Of a stretch of 64,000 nt of DNA, positions 55,434 through 63,895 are shown in pieces (positions within the stretch are counted from its first letter, which is position 1; each line of letters begins with the position of its first letter). This stretch comes from Spongiibacter marinus. Lineage in GTDB: Bacteria > Pseudomonadota > Gammaproteobacteria > Pseudomonadales > Spongiibacteraceae. The notes beneath the pieces are model-generated. The model worked only from the letters and a program-made list of their open reading frames with translations. It made no database searches and was not told the origin of the DNA. Where the stretch lies: positions 186,001-250,000 of the forward strand of contig NZ_JAFBBD010000006.1 of assembly GCF_016906995.1 (NCBI RefSeq). The letters run 5' to 3'. The position numbers and the translations under genes are program-made.

Positions 55434-56602
55434 TCCTCCGTAGCGTTGTGCAGCGTTGACGCAAGCGTGTCGGCCATAAACAAGTCGGGCAGCCGCTTGA
55501 CCGGCTGTCCGTTACCGTCGAGTACCACTGCAAACGGCAGACCGGCGCCGCCGAACTCGCGCAGATAACGTTGCAGGCGTTCATCGGGCCGTGTCAGATC
55601 GGCGCGCAGAGTGAGCGCGTTTGCCGCGCGAGCAGCCTCGACCACACGCCGGTCGCGGTAAACGGTCTGCTCGAGCACTTTGCAGTTGATGCACCAGTCG
55701 GCGGTGAATTCAATCAGCACCGGCTGCCGTGCAGCGCGTGCATCGGCCAGCGCCTGCATGGTCAGCGGCCGCCAGGCCAGGGTATCGGTCCCGGCGCGAT
55801 CCGGTTGCGGCCAGAGCGCGAGCGCCGTGGCCACCGTGCCGGCCAGGACCAACGCCGGTACCAGGCGCGCCCGGAGATCGGGGCCGTCCCATAGCGTGCG
55901 CAGCAGCCAGAAGGTAAGCACGGTGGCCCAGGCCGTCCATAGCAGCGGCCCCAGATTGCCCGGGAGCACGGTAGCCGCGAAGAACACCGCACCGGCCAGC
56001 AGGACCAGGCCCAGAAATTGCTGGATGCGAAGCAGCCAGGCGCCGCCGCGGGGTATTCGCGCGATCAGGCCGGGGCGGACCAGCAGGATCAGATAGGGCA
56101 GCGCCAGGCCCACACCGACTGCCAGAAAAATCGCCACGATGGCAGCCGGCGACTGGGTCAGGGCGAAGGCCAGTACACCACCCAGAAATGGCCCGGTGCA
56201 GGGGGTGGAGAGCACCGCCGCCAACAGACCGGCGAAGTAGGGCTCGGCGTAGCCCGACCCCCGCACCCGGTAGGCCCACTGCGGTGGCTGAAACCCGCGC
56301 CCGGCCAGGCTCCAAACACCGAGGCCGGCGAGCACGGCGGCGAGCGTCAACCGGAATGAAGCCGAGTGAAACAGGGCGCCCCAGGTCCAGTTCAACCAGG
56401 CAGTGGCCACCGCCAGCGCCCCGAAAAACGTCAGCGTTCCGCCCAGTAGCGCGCTGCCGGCGAGCAGACGCCGGCCGGCACCATCGCCGACCACTCGGCC
56501 GATGCTGCGCAGCTTGATCGGCAGTGCCGGCAATACGCAGGGCGTGAGATTGAGCAGCACGCCGGCGGCCGTCGCCAGCAACAGGTACTGCCAGAGGCTC
56601 AT
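55430..56602 (-). CDS. DsbD/ScsB-like thiol:disulfide interchange protein (membrane plus thioredoxin domains)
   Basis: 390 aa from the ATG at 56602 (MSLWQYLLLA); a longer reading crosses a terminator. An eight-helix DsbD membrane domain has the redox Cys in LLNLTPCVLPALPIK and VLSTPCTGPFLGG. A C-terminal thioredoxin domain has TADWCINCKVLE. It passes electrons from cytosolic thioredoxin to periplasmic proteins. The alpha domain is encoded by the overlapping downstream gene. With the nearby peroxiredoxin it forms a thiol-redox set, perhaps protecting against metal-induced oxidation. Confidence 0.88.
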   Translation of the reverse strand: MSLWQYLLLATAAGVLLNLTPCVLPALPIKLRSIGRVVGDGAGRRLLAGSALLGGTLTFFGALAVATAWLNWTWGALFHSASFRLTLAAVLAGLGVWSLAGRGFQPPQWAYRVRGSGYAEPYFAGLLAAVLSTPCTGPFLGGVLAFALTQSPAAIVAIFLAVGVGLALPYLILLVRPGLIARIPRGGAWLLRIQQFLGLVLLAGAVFFAATVLPGNLGPLLWTAWATVLTFWLLRTLWDGPDLRARLVPALVLAGTVATALALWPQPDRAGTDTLAWRPLTMQALADARAARQPVLIEFTADWCINCKVLEQTVYRDRRVVEAARAANALTLRADLTRPDERLQRYLREFGGAGLPFAVVLDGNGQPVKRLPDLFMADTLASTLHNATEE

Positions 56603-56728
56603 GGCGGGTACTCCATTCCCCGCCTGTTCAAGGTGATGCAGGTTACGGCGAAAAGGAAAGGTACCGCAGAAACGACTCTCCGCATGTTTTTCATGGTTGC
56701 TAAAGTTGCCTGATAAGGGGGCTCTGGC

Positions 56729-56756
56729 CAAAAATGGGCGCGGTTACCCGCGCCCA
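56729..56756 (-). terminator. Intrinsic terminator of the peroxiredoxin gene
   Basis: On the minus strand a perfect 9-bp stem (TGGGCGCGG / CCGCGCCCA) with a 4-base loop is followed by TTTTTGG. It lies 24 bases past the peroxiredoxin stop and separates it from the DsbD-like gene. Confidence 0.8.
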
Positions 56757-56780
56757 CGAAAGGCTGGTTACAGACACGCA

Positions 56781-57416
56781 TCAACGGTTCGGCTGTTTGG
56801 TCACCCGAAGGTAAGGCTTGAGGGTCTTCCAGCCTTCCGGAAAGTGCACCTTGGCCTCATCATCGGACAGCGACGGCAGGATGATCACGTCGTCCCCGTC
56901 GCGCCAGCTCACCGGTGTGGCGACCTTGTAGGCGTCGGTCAATTGAATCGAGTCGATCACCCGCAGGATCTCGTCGAAATTGCGGCCCGCGCTCTTCGGA
57001 TAGGTCAGCGTCATCCGAACCTTCTTGTTCGGATCGATCAGAAACACCGAACGCACGGTCGAACTGTCATCCTCACCGGGATGCAGCATGTCGTAAAGCT
57101 GTGCGACCTTCCTGTTCTCATCCCCGATAATGGGGAAGTTGACCGCGTGGCCCTGGGTCTCCTCGATATCGCCGGACCAGGCTTTGTGATCCTCCACCGA
57201 ATCCACCGAAACGGCGATCACCTTGCACTGGCGTTTGGCGAATTCGTCCTTCAGCCTGGCGGTCTCGCCCAGTTCGGTGGTGCATACCGGCGTGAAATCG
57301 GCCGGGTGGGAGAACAGTACGGCCCACCCGTCGCCGATCCAGTCGTGGAAGTTGATCCGGCCTTCAGTGGTATCCGCCTCGAAGTCGGGGGCGGTATCGC
57401 CTAGATGTAAGCTCAT
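56781..57416 (-). CDS. 1-Cys peroxiredoxin (Prx6/AhpC-TSA family)
   Basis: 211 aa from the ATG at 57416, preceded by GGAGGG. Peroxidatic Cys45 is in HPADFTPVCTTELG; family stretches include FPIIGDENRKVAQLYDM, TYPKSAGRNFDEILRVID and the Prx6 C-terminal TPVSWRDGDDVIILPS. It reduces peroxides in the cytosol; the electron donor is unknown. Monocistronic by the terminator downstream. Confidence 0.94.
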   Translation of the reverse strand: MSLHLGDTAPDFEADTTEGRINFHDWIGDGWAVLFSHPADFTPVCTTELGETARLKDEFAKRQCKVIAVSVDSVEDHKAWSGDIEETQGHAVNFPIIGDENRKVAQLYDMLHPGEDDSSTVRSVFLIDPNKKVRMTLTYPKSAGRNFDEILRVIDSIQLTDAYKVATPVSWRDGDDVIILPSLSDDEAKVHFPEGWKTLKPYLRVTKQPNR

Positions 57417-57548
57417 GATAGAACCCTCCATACGTACGTTTGGGAAAAGAAAAGAAAATCGGCACCATTGCCGGATCGATCGGGACAAGGAATCTGTCGC
57501 TTTGAAAGCGCGTATTGATTCGGTGTCCTTATTTCGGCATAAGACCGC

Positions 57549-57653
57549 TCAGGGCCTGGCATAAACGTCGCTTCGCAGCGTGTAAATGACTACAGCCATG
57601 GCAAAGGCCATCAGCGACAGTAGCGCCATGGCGTGGTGCAGATGCTTTGTCAT
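57549..57653 (-). CDS. Possible 34-aa single-helix membrane peptide
   Basis: The ATG at 57653 follows GGAG by about 10 bases and encodes MTKHLHHAMALLSLMAFAMA then a short basic tail, i.e. one membrane helix with an N-terminal His pair. A longer in-frame reading upstream has no such coding character. No family is recognised. It lies between the peroxiredoxin gene and the small secreted protein gene on the same strand. Confidence 0.35.
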   Translation of the reverse strand: MTKHLHHAMALLSLMAFAMAVVIYTLRSDVYARP

Positions 57654-57768
57654 CAGAATGTAACTCCACGTGGTTTCGATGATTATCCGGTTAGATCGTT
57701 CCCGCAGCGATACAACGCACGCGACTGCGGGAATTCCGGATGTCTTAGGCGCGATCAGCGCCCATCGA

Positions 57769-58098
57769 TCAGGCCTGTGCGTGACGTGGAGGGAAGGGAT
57801 CGGGCCCGGGCAGGAGTCGGCCGTGAAGTACGCCCAACAGAAAATCGGGTACGTCGCGAGTGCGGAGTGTACTCGCAGGGTCAGCACTGTTGATGGCCGC
57901 GACAGCGCCACAAGCCGGCATAGAGCAGGGCGCCGTAACGGCTGTTGAGTCTTGCTGGTGGGATGAATCAGTCCGGCAAAGAGCGCAATCGCCAGCTTGA
58001 TTGACCGACGGCATGGACCACGCCATCGCGGTCGGGCCTGCCACCAGGCCGCCGGATACGAATGCTATCAATAACAATTTGGCAATTTGCAATTTCAC
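57769..58098 (-). CDS. Small secreted Cys-rich protein (metal-operon accessory type)
   Basis: 109 aa with a GTG start at 58098. A clear signal peptide (MKLQIAKLLLIAFVSGG, cleaved near AMAWS) is followed by a region with spaced cysteines (GDCALC, APCSMPACG) and His residues. This resembles the small secreted proteins found with copper and zinc efflux genes. Specific function unknown. Its neighbour upstream is a P-type ATPase remnant, so it may once have belonged to a copper-export operon. Confidence 0.5.
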   Translation of the reverse strand: MKLQIAKLLLIAFVSGGLVAGPTAMAWSMPSVNQAGDCALCRTDSSHQQDSTAVTAPCSMPACGAVAAINSADPASTLRTRDVPDFLLGVLHGRLLPGPDPFPPRHAQA

Positions 58099-58186
58099 GG
58101 GTTTACGATAGCCGCTCGCATCCCGAACTTCAATACCGGCTGTTGTCGAGTCAATACCCGGAGGTAGGACCCTGGCCTATAACTCC

Positions 58187-58265
58187 GCACGCCAACCGCA
58201 GCGCGTTGCTGATCACCGACACCGAGGACAGGCTCATCGCCGCGGCGGCGATGTTGCACATGGTG
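58187..58265 (-). pseudogene. Heavy-metal P-type ATPase C-terminal fragment
   Basis: On the minus strand about 25 codons read CNIAAAAMSLSSVSVISNALRL, the signature of the last membrane helices of CopA-like P1B-type ATPases. No other ATPase sequence flanks it, so only the extreme C-terminus survives. Confidence 0.55.
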
Positions 58266-58412
58266 CTTTCGGACAACCGTCGATCCTTGGATGGATCGGC
58301 CTATTGAGTATCCTGGTGCACTTGAGCACAGGTTTTCTAGCGGCAATATACCTGCTCCGAACAGTTCTGCTAATTCTTCTGTGTTTGGTGAACGCTGGCT
58401 GTTTAGTCTCGT

Positions 58413-59390
58413 TTAGCCTAAGAAGGTTTGACGCGGAAGATATCGTCGGCTGTCACCCCTAAAATTTTCCATCAAAGTGCTTAGCGGCTCAGGAAGTTCA
58501 TCAAATGAAGCTGGTGCCTGTGTTAGTTCTTTCAACTGATTGTCGATAGTTGTGCGATCAAAAAAGTGCAGCACCCAAAATAGAAACATCATTTGCTCCC
58601 GTTCGTTCTCTTCGACAAGGCCGAGTTGGGCAGCATGCCAAACGATTCCGGTGTTCACCTGTATTTCCCCGAAAATGGTATGGAAATTTGGCGGTGACGA
58701 AAAGTATGCGGGGAAATATTGAACTGCAGGTATTGTAAGTTTTTCGGGCAAAGGTGAATTTTTCAGGATAAATCCTTCATATATATGGTGGTAAAATTCT
58801 TCCGCTATGAACATAAAGGGACGGAAGCTGGCGAGTCTGGATATCAAATACATGACGGTCCATTTGGCCTCAATGTACGGATGAATCCAATTTTTGATTT
58901 CGCAGACCCGGATAAGGATTAATAATGCTGCCAGGGCGTCCATATTATTCAACATGCTGATTCGATAAAGCTGACTACGGTCCGTCCATTTTCGCCATGT
59001 CCGATTGCCCGTGACTTTATCGGTCTCTTTTAGACGCTCGATCAATGCCGGATCCAATGTCCCTGTGTACGAATCCAGTTCTCCCAGTGAGGCTTCCGGG
59101 TTGGCCAAGACCAGCCAAAGCGGATGCTCAAGGATGCGCCTTGTGCCAGGCAATATCGCTTCAATGGTCTCCACCATTTTCTTACTGCGCTTGAGGCTTA
59201 TTGGCGCCCCTTTTGCGTACCGGTAGAACTTGCGTGGGTAGTGCACCCAGAATTCTGGATCGGAATATTCCTGAGTACTTAAGAGCTCCCGCTCGATTTT
59301 CCCGAATGAGATGTCGCCCATCCGGTGTTTGATGGTCTGTGCATAGAGCCTGCTTGCAATAGAGCGTGCTGTTTCCCTCTGGTTCCCCAT
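58413..59390 (-). CDS. Unknown 325-aa protein in transposon context
   Basis: 325 aa, visibly more AT-rich than the czc and dsb genes. No signal peptide or clear membrane helix; it is helix-rich and aromatic-rich (EFWVHYPRKFYRYAKGAP, FMFIAEEFYHHIYEGFIL, MMFLFWVLHFFDRT). No recognised catalytic motif. It lies between the ATPase remnant and the SprT-like gene on the same strand, beside the Tn3-type transposase. The ribosome site is weak, so expression may be low. I do not recognise the family. Confidence 0.6.
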   Translation of the reverse strand: MGNQRETARSIASRLYAQTIKHRMGDISFGKIERELLSTQEYSDPEFWVHYPRKFYRYAKGAPISLKRSKKMVETIEAILPGTRRILEHPLWLVLANPEASLGELDSYTGTLDPALIERLKETDKVTGNRTWRKWTDRSQLYRISMLNNMDALAALLILIRVCEIKNWIHPYIEAKWTVMYLISRLASFRPFMFIAEEFYHHIYEGFILKNSPLPEKLTIPAVQYFPAYFSSPPNFHTIFGEIQVNTGIVWHAAQLGLVEENEREQMMFLFWVLHFFDRTTIDNQLKELTQAPASFDELPEPLSTLMENFRGDSRRYLPRQTFLG

Positions 59391-59706
59391 ATTTTAATGC
59401 TCACTATTTTCGATGTTTCACAGAGTTCTGCGAAACGCGATTGAAAATCTTTAACAGATTGATTTATAAGAACTATGTTCAAGGTAACTGTGTACCAAAT
59501 GCTTCGTAAAGACTACTAACGGTATTCATCGTAGCTGAATTAATCTGTAGGTCACACAGGGTAGGGAGCCGCGTCGACTCCATGACGCTTTAGGAGAGCA
59601 GAAATAAATTCGAGGGAAGTTACCAATGGGACGAGCAACAATGTGCTGTAGCACGATGGAATCGCAACATGAGAAGTGGTGACTTAGGTTTGCAATTCCG
59701 GCGTTT
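59391..59706. other. Non-coding gap between unknown gene and SprT-like gene
   Basis: About 316 bases with no credible gene. The right part contains GTGCTGTAGCAC, a short hairpin near 59641-59652. The AT-rich left part probably holds the promoter of the 325-aa gene. Nothing else recognised. Confidence 0.4.
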
Positions 59707-60543
59707 TCATGCGGATGTAAACAGGCAGTTGCAGTCCTGACAGGCTATGTTGAGCTCGGGCTTCCCCCATACTTTTGTCAAGCAGCTTGGGCACTGATAG
59801 GTCGTTTTCCGTTTGGTTTTTGAAAGCGGGGGACTATAAAAAGTGTCGTTAGGCAGAAGCTCACTATAGGTCGCATAGAGGTAGGATTCGGGCTCACGCG
59901 CTTCTAGTTGCCTAAGTTGGAAATCCTCGCCTTTTCCGGGGGAGTGCGCCGCTGTCAGGGCCGGCGCGGGGAGCGCTTCCCCAGGCGTGGTGAGTTCACC
60001 GTCATCAGTATTGGTCGATTCCGCGTTGCGCGCCTTTAAGCGGTAGATCCAGGGGAGAGTGAAGGACTGTTCTCTCACGAGTGAGTGACATGCCAGCATA
60101 AACAGTCCGTTCTCAATCGGATAATCGCTCATATGCTGCCCCACAATGTCACCGCCGGGTTCGCCTGTTGAGGAGGGGTGCAAGCCAACTTCGATCATTT
60201 TATAGGCCCATTCTTTGTTGTGGTAACTGCCGCGCCCAGGCGACCCATGGCAATGTTGCCAGCAATGGACCATTTCGTGGACCAAGGTCTGGAGCACCTC
60301 GATAACGCGGGATTGCCCCATGTGGGTGGGATTAATCGCGATTTCGTGGCAACGCTCGCCATCCGGAGAGGCCCAGCGCTCAGGGGCAAAATAACCGAGC
60401 AGGTCCTTTTGGCGCTGAACCGTAAAAATAACGGGAGGTAAAGCCCCGCTAAAAAGGGTGTCATTGAAGTGGTTATACGCCGTCAAGAGAGCCTGATACA
60501 GCGCTTGGGAGGGTGGCGTACGACTGACGTTTATTTCGTTCAT
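59707..60543 (-). CDS. SprT-like zinc metalloprotein
   Basis: 278 aa from the ATG at 60543. The SprT-like domain (about residues 10-120) has the zinc-metalloprotease motif HEMVHCWQH (His89, Glu90, His93). A C-terminal zinc ribbon has YQCPSCLTKVWGKPELNIAC and QDCN. This domain pair is shared with the DNA-protein crosslink protease Spartan and bacterial SprT. A middle linker (about 175-215) is low complexity. It diverges from tnpA across a 44-bp palindrome, suggesting it belongs to the transposon; a role in DNA processing is inferred, not shown. Confidence 0.82.
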   Translation of the reverse strand: MNEINVSRTPPSQALYQALLTAYNHFNDTLFSGALPPVIFTVQRQKDLLGYFAPERWASPDGERCHEIAINPTHMGQSRVIEVLQTLVHEMVHCWQHCHGSPGRGSYHNKEWAYKMIEVGLHPSSTGEPGGDIVGQHMSDYPIENGLFMLACHSLVREQSFTLPWIYRLKARNAESTNTDDGELTTPGEALPAPALTAAHSPGKGEDFQLRQLEAREPESYLYATYSELLPNDTFYSPPLSKTKRKTTYQCPSCLTKVWGKPELNIACQDCNCLFTSA

Positions 60544-60662
60544 AGTACGATTATCCCACAAAACCCAGCGATTTCGGAATGGTGCGATATATCCTGTTTA
60601 TGCGTTATAAATCAGTAATATGAGCGCGATTTATGAACTAAATGCCCTGACGGATATTAAAT

Positions 60663-60668
60663 CATAAG
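60663..60668 (-). promoter_or_regulatory. Candidate -10 element for the SprT-like gene
   Basis: TATGAT on the minus strand lies just outside the 44-bp palindrome. A T-rich palindrome arm sits in the -35 position, so whatever binds the palindrome would cover this promoter. Position-based inference only. Confidence 0.3.
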
Positions 60669-60676
60669 TGATCATA

Positions 60677-60720
60677 AAATAACCAAAAACTGTATCGTAC
60701 GATACAGTTTTTGGTTATTT
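60677..60720. repeat. 44-bp perfect palindrome between sprT-like gene and tnpA
   Basis: Two 22-base arms meet with no spacer, centred between 60698 and 60699 (core TGTATCGTACGATACA, outer arms AAATAACCAAAAAC / GTTTTTGGTTATTT). It lies in the divergent gap, 133 bases before the SprT-like start on one side and 61 bases before tnpA on the other. It could be an operator, a recombination/resolution site or a cruciform-forming element. Confidence 0.9.
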
Positions 60721-60781
60721 CTTGACCAGTTAATGCACTTAGGGCGAGTACTGGTGATGAACTTACAAGGAAGCCAAATCG

Positions 60782-63700
60782 ATGTCCACCTTGCTATCGA
60801 TCGCACCCGCCAAAGAAATAAGGGAGTATGATCGCCCCCCCAAAATAACTGCACCCGACCGTCGTTCTTTTTTTGAGATACCACCTAACGCAAGGCCGTA
60901 TTACAGAAAGTTACGGACGTCTATTAGCCGGCTCAACTTCCTTCTCCAATACGGCTATTTCCGCGCGCGTTTCCGTTTTTATGAACCGGATGCCTATCCG
61001 GCGAAAGACGTCCACTTTCTTATCGGTCATCACCGCTTCCATGACCTAAAGGGCAACTCAAAAGAAGACCTCCAATCCCTGCGCGATGCAATGGTGGGGG
61101 CGACCTCGACTCGCCACCGACAGGAAATTATGCGTTTGGAAGGGTATATCGCCTTCGACCTAGAGGCTGAAGAAAGGTTGCGCGAACAGGCTCAGATCTA
61201 TGCCAACCGGCAGATGAGTAAAACGGACGCCCTAGGTGCACTGGTAACTTTCTGTATTGAGCGGGGAATTGTCTTGCCTCCCATGCAGACACTGGAGGGG
61301 TTGATTGGTAGTACCTTTCAGCAGGAGGAAGACCGGCTCATTGCCGTGGTCGCGACGCACCTGAACCCACAACGCAAATCTGCGTTGCTTGATTTACTGG
61401 AGGCGGGTAGTCACCGAGCGACGTTGCTCAGTGAATCCAAATCGATTGATCAGGCCGTGAAAGCGAAATCACTGAGCAAAAATGCTCAGCGCCTTGAGGA
61501 TCTTCAAGAGTTATACCTCGGGAATTTATCGGTGATCGAAGCGCTGGGCCTTACCGACCAGGCCTTAACCCATTACGCCAAATGGGTCATCAAAGCCAGA
61601 ACGAGCCAATTGGGGCAGTTCCGCAATCCAAATAAAACCTGCTTATACCTATTAGCCTTTGTCAAATTCCAGTTTTTTCAGCGCCAGGATCATGCCATGA
61701 AATCTTTCCTGGCGGTGGTCAAAACCGCCCATAACAAGGCACTCAAAATGGCCAGGGAGCGTGTCTTTGATGAGCAGGCCAAACACGCCCCGATTCTCAG
61801 CGATATTGTGAGTTCACAGCAACGCTTGATGGACTTCGCCAGTGAGATCCTCCGTATTATGGAAGACGAGAGTATGACACCGATACAGAAGAATGAGCTG
61901 GTCCGAAATCTCGCCCTGACGACCCTCGATTTTGAGGATGATGAAGTCAGCGGCAAGGCGAATTTGGCCTCGGAGTATTTACGTCGAGCCCAGGAGCAAT
62001 ACCAATACTATGACACCTTGGAAGAGGGCGCCTTGGCGCTGGATCGTAAGCTCCGGCGTACGGTGAAGTTGTTGACCTTCGAAGAAGAGCACAGCGAATC
62101 TCGTTTGTTGGCGGCGGTCCAGGCTTATCAGCAACACAAACCGGTTCCGCTCACATTTTTAACCCGAAAGGAGCAGGCAGCGGTCACCACCACGGACGGC
62201 TTGCGCGAGCACCTTGTGGTGGCCTTGCTCTTTGTTCACATGATGAAAGCCATCAAGGGAGGGAAACTCAATCTGGCGTATGGGTTTAACTTCCGCAGTC
62301 TGCATAGTTATTTGATTGATGCTCAACGCTGGCAGAGTCAGCGTATGGATCTGCTCAGGCAGGCTGGACTGCTGGAGTATGCGGATTGTGAGACACATCT
62401 TGCGCGCCTGAAAACCAAGTTGAACAAGACTTATATCGCTGTGAATGAGCGCATTGCCTTGGGGAACAACGGGTATTTACGACCAAAACCTGGAGGCCGT
62501 TTTGGTGTTCAAACGCCGGCACTGGAAACGCCGACACACAAATATATTGCCGAACGCCTGAGAGAGTCGGGAAACGTTTCGATCTTGCAGATTCTGCGTG
62601 AGGTCGAACACCATTATCCCTTCCTTGGACAGTTAACCCATCACAGTCAGCGTCATGTCACGCAAGCAGCGAACCCGCAAACTGCCTATGCGGCGCTGAT
62701 GGCCTTGGGCTGCAATATTGGTCCGCACAAAATGGGCCGGCTATCACTGGGTATCAATGCCAACGAGTTGCTTGAATTCGTCAACTGGCGGATGTCGACC
62801 GACAACCTTCGCAAGGCCAATAAATCTCTGACTGATGTCATCGATGAGGTTGCGCTGAGCCGGGTCTATAAGGTGGAGGACGACCGATTGTATTCCAGCA
62901 GTGACGGCAAAAAGGTGACGGTCGCGCCCGAATCGTTACATGCCAAGTATTCATTCAAGTATTTCGGCAAAGAAAGTGGCGTGGCGGTCTACAGTTTTGT
63001 GGATGAGAAGCAGAGCCTGTTTCACTCAACGGTATTCAGCGCGACCGAACGCGAAGCCGCCTATGTACTCGATGGCCTGGTGCACAACACGGCCGCCTTA
63101 AATCGTGTCCACGCCACCGACACGCACGGCTATACCGAAGCCCTGTTTGGACTAACCCATTTTCTGGGTATTTCCTTTGCTCCGCGCATTAAGCGTATCG
63201 AAGAGCAGGGGCTCTACGACTTTCAGGGCAAAGCATATTACGAACAGCGAGGCTACCGACTGTTGCCGCGCAACAAAGTCGATGTCACAACGATTCGCGA
63301 GCACTGGGATGACATGCTTCGTTTTGTCTGCACCATCCGCCTCGGGGTGAGCACCGCCTCCCAGCTATTCGCCCGTCTCAATTCATACAGCAGTGACCAC
63401 CCGTTGTATAAGTGCCTGAAGGCTTTCGGGCGCATTCCCAAAAGCCAATACCTCGTAACCTATTATGATGACTTGCGGCTTCGTCAGCGCGTCCAGAAGC
63501 AGTTGAATCTCGTTGAACTGTCGAACAAGTTCCACGATGCCGTATTTTGGGATCGTAAGAGCGAGTTCCAGGTGGGCGCTAAGGAAGAACAGGAAAAGTA
63601 CACGCTGGCACGATCGGTGATCCAGAACGCGATCATTCTCTGGAACTATCTGACCCTGTCCACCCAGCTGGTTGCCCTTCAAAAAGAGGATCCCGGCGCC

Positions 63701-63895
63701 TACGAGGCCATGGTCGAAGAAATTGGCCGAGGGTCAGTACTGACGTGGCGCCACGTCGACTTTCAGGGTAAATACGATTTTCGTCGACCGCCCAAAATCA
63801 CCAAACGGTTTCCGCTGAAGCGCATTCAGAAACTGGAGGTAAAACCGCCGGAACGAACCATTGAGGAGCGGCTTCAGGAGTGGGACAGGCCGTGA
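60782..63895 (+). CDS. tnpA: Tn3-family transposase TnpA
   Basis: 1037 aa, full length for Tn3-family TnpA, with AAGGA before the ATG. The N-terminal DUF4158 region (FFEIPPNARPYYRKLRTSISRLN; FRARFRFYEPDAYPAKDVHFL) binds the terminal repeats. The C-terminal DDE domain includes HSTVFSATEREAAYVLDGLV, ATDTHGYTEALFGL (catalytic Asp) and AVFWDRKSEF to SVIQNAIILWNYLTLSTQLV near the catalytic Glu. It performs replicative transposition. No premature stop or frameshift is seen, so it may be active. No tnpR, tnpI or tnpS resolvase is adjacent. Confidence 0.94.
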   Translation: MSTLLSIAPAKEIREYDRPPKITAPDRRSFFEIPPNARPYYRKLRTSISRLNFLLQYGYFRARFRFYEPDAYPAKDVHFLIGHHRFHDLKGNSKEDLQSLRDAMVGATSTRHRQEIMRLEGYIAFDLEAEERLREQAQIYANRQMSKTDALGALVTFCIERGIVLPPMQTLEGLIGSTFQQEEDRLIAVVATHLNPQRKSALLDLLEAGSHRATLLSESKSIDQAVKAKSLSKNAQRLEDLQELYLGNLSVIEALGLTDQALTHYAKWVIKARTSQLGQFRNPNKTCLYLLAFVKFQFFQRQDHAMKSFLAVVKTAHNKALKMARERVFDEQAKHAPILSDIVSSQQRLMDFASEILRIMEDESMTPIQKNELVRNLALTTLDFEDDEVSGKANLASEYLRRAQEQYQYYDTLEEGALALDRKLRRTVKLLTFEEEHSESRLLAAVQAYQQHKPVPLTFLTRKEQAAVTTTDGLREHLVVALLFVHMMKAIKGGKLNLAYGFNFRSLHSYLIDAQRWQSQRMDLLRQAGLLEYADCETHLARLKTKLNKTYIAVNERIALGNNGYLRPKPGGRFGVQTPALETPTHKYIAERLRESGNVSILQILREVEHHYPFLGQLTHHSQRHVTQAANPQTAYAALMALGCNIGPHKMGRLSLGINANELLEFVNWRMSTDNLRKANKSLTDVIDEVALSRVYKVEDDRLYSSSDGKKVTVAPESLHAKYSFKYFGKESGVAVYSFVDEKQSLFHSTVFSATEREAAYVLDGLVHNTAALNRVHATDTHGYTEALFGLTHFLGISFAPRIKRIEEQGLYDFQGKAYYEQRGYRLLPRNKVDVTTIREHWDDMLRFVCTIRLGVSTASQLFARLNSYSSDHPLYKCLKAFGRIPKSQYLVTYYDDLRLRQRVQKQLNLVELSNKFHDAVFWDRKSEFQVGAKEEQEKYTLARSVIQNAIILWNYLTLSTQLVALQKEDPGAYEAMVEEIGRGSVLTWRHVDFQGKYDFRRPPKITKRFPLKRIQKLEVKPPERTIEERLQEWDRP

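Noticed and set aside
58062-58346. Open frames on both strands around 58.1-58.3 kb
   Set aside because: Neither full frame resembles a protein; only the short P-type ATPase tail in a third frame is meaningful.
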